A DNA stretch of 5,979 nt from an uncultured Acholeplasmataceae bacterium (GTDB lineage Bacteria; Bacillota_I; Bacilli_A; Acholeplasmatales; Acholeplasmataceae). How positions within the stretch are numbered: position 1 is the stretch's first letter; every line of letters begins with the position of its first letter. The DNA is taken from NCBI GenBank assembly GCA_938041945.1, contig CALISC010000037.1:1-5979 (forward strand), given 5' to 3'. The position numbers and the translations under genes were made by a program. Of this stretch, positions 5,805 to 5,979 are shown piece after piece. The notes beneath the pieces are model-generated. The model worked only from the letters and a program-made list of their open reading frames with translations. It ran no database searches and had not been told where the DNA came from.

Positions 5805-5820
5805 GCAGTTTTTTTACTGC
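5805..5820 (-). promoter_or_regulatory. Small hairpin in the leader just upstream of the ribosome binding site
   Basis: GCAGT and ACTGC form a perfect 5-bp stem around a loop of six A's on the minus strand (T's on the plus strand). It ends 14 bases before the ribosome binding site. It is too short and lacks a following T-run, so it is not a convincing terminator; a leader stabiliser is possible, and chance is also possible. Confidence 0.3.
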
Positions 5821-5839
5821 CAAACTTTAATCAACTAAT

Positions 5840-5868
5840 ATTATAATTAGAGCGTTTAACTGCATAAA
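5840..5868 (-). promoter_or_regulatory. Candidate sigma-A-type promoter with perfect -10 TATAAT
   Basis: On the minus strand TATAAT lies at 5845-5840. At 17 bases upstream the -35 position (5868-5863) reads TTTATG, matching TTGACA at only three of six bases, and no extended -10 TG is present. If used, transcription would start near 5833 and give a leader of about 60 bases. In such AT-rich DNA a TATAAT can arise by chance, so the call is moderate. Confidence 0.4.
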
Positions 5869-5879
5869 TTTGCTGTCTG

Positions 5880-5919
5880 AGCGATATACTACTTTTTTAC
5901 TTAAATCGCTTTGTAAGCG
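5880..5919. repeat. Overlapping inverted repeats upstream of the gene
   Basis: AGCGAT (5880-5885) pairs with ATCGCT (5905-5910) across 19 bases. A second stem, CGCTT (5907-5911) with AAGCG (5915-5919) and a 3-base loop, shares bases 5907-5910 with the first, so the two cannot form together. They lie between the two candidate promoters. They could be a protein-binding site or alternative leader structures, or chance. Confidence 0.25.
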
Positions 5920-5951
5920 TATTTTAATTAAAAACATATTGATTAGTTTAT

Positions 5952-5979
5952 TTAATAAAATAGTGTTTTGGGGTGTCAA
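5952..5979 (-). promoter_or_regulatory. Candidate upstream promoter with perfect -35 TTGACA
   Basis: On the minus strand TTGACA occupies 5979-5974 at the very edge of the window. After 16 bases comes TATTAA (5957-5952), four of six matches to TATAAT. Transcription from here would begin near 5945, giving a leader of about 170 bases. It is an alternative to, or an addition to, the nearer candidate promoter. Confidence 0.35.

Larger units (their letters stand above)
5774..5979. other. AT-rich non-coding region upstream of the surface-protein gene
   Basis: These 206 bases hold no open reading frame that I can support on either strand. They contain the ribosome binding site, a leader hairpin, two candidate promoters and short inverted repeats. 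No end of a neighbouring gene and no convincing terminator is visible, so the gene's operon context is unknown. Confidence 0.7.

Noticed and set aside
5805..5820. Rho-independent terminator of an upstream gene
   Set aside because: The stem is only 5 bp and no T-run follows it on the minus strand. The A/T run is in the loop.

Overview
The window is filled almost entirely by one minus-strand gene. It starts with an ATG at 5773-5771 and is still open at base 1, giving 1924 complete codons with no in-frame stop. I translated it by hand across its whole length and the frame closes exactly at both ends. The product is a giant modular surface protein: a short basic N-terminus and one hydrophobic segment, an unrecognised N-terminal domain, about a dozen beta-rich repeats of the InlB B-repeat (Flg_new) and MucBP-like kinds, and a C-terminal domain that matches my memory of DUF6273 and is cut by the window edge.

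Organism: the DNA is AT-rich, the gene has a strong AAAAGGAG ribosome binding site, and the domain set is typical of low-GC Gram-positive bacteria (Bacilli, Erysipelotrichia or Acholeplasma/RF39-like lineages). Every tryptophan I read is TGG and no in-frame TGA occurs, so the UGA=Trp code of Mycoplasma and Spiroplasma is unlikely. Nothing in the window fixes the genus.

Layout from gene start to window start: 5979-5774 is non-coding upstream DNA with two candidate promoters, small inverted repeats and the ribosome binding site. 5749-5681 encodes the membrane segment. 5671-5006 is a unique N-terminal domain. 5002-4313 holds three degenerate InlB-type modules and a Pro/Gln linker. 4294-2834 holds composite repeats R1, R2 and R3. 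2833-2057 is a divergent block. 2056-659 holds R4, R5 and R6. 655-1 is the DUF6273-like domain.

The likely picture is a protein held at the membrane by its N-terminus, with a long stalk of beta-grasp repeats presenting a possibly ligand-binding C-terminal head. That role is inferred from architecture only. No second gene, RNA gene, mobile element or CRISPR array is visible. The notable points are the unrecognised N-terminal domain, a repeat subfamily with Lys-His-Trp where Gly-Trp is usual, and a 27-base exact match between two distant repeats.
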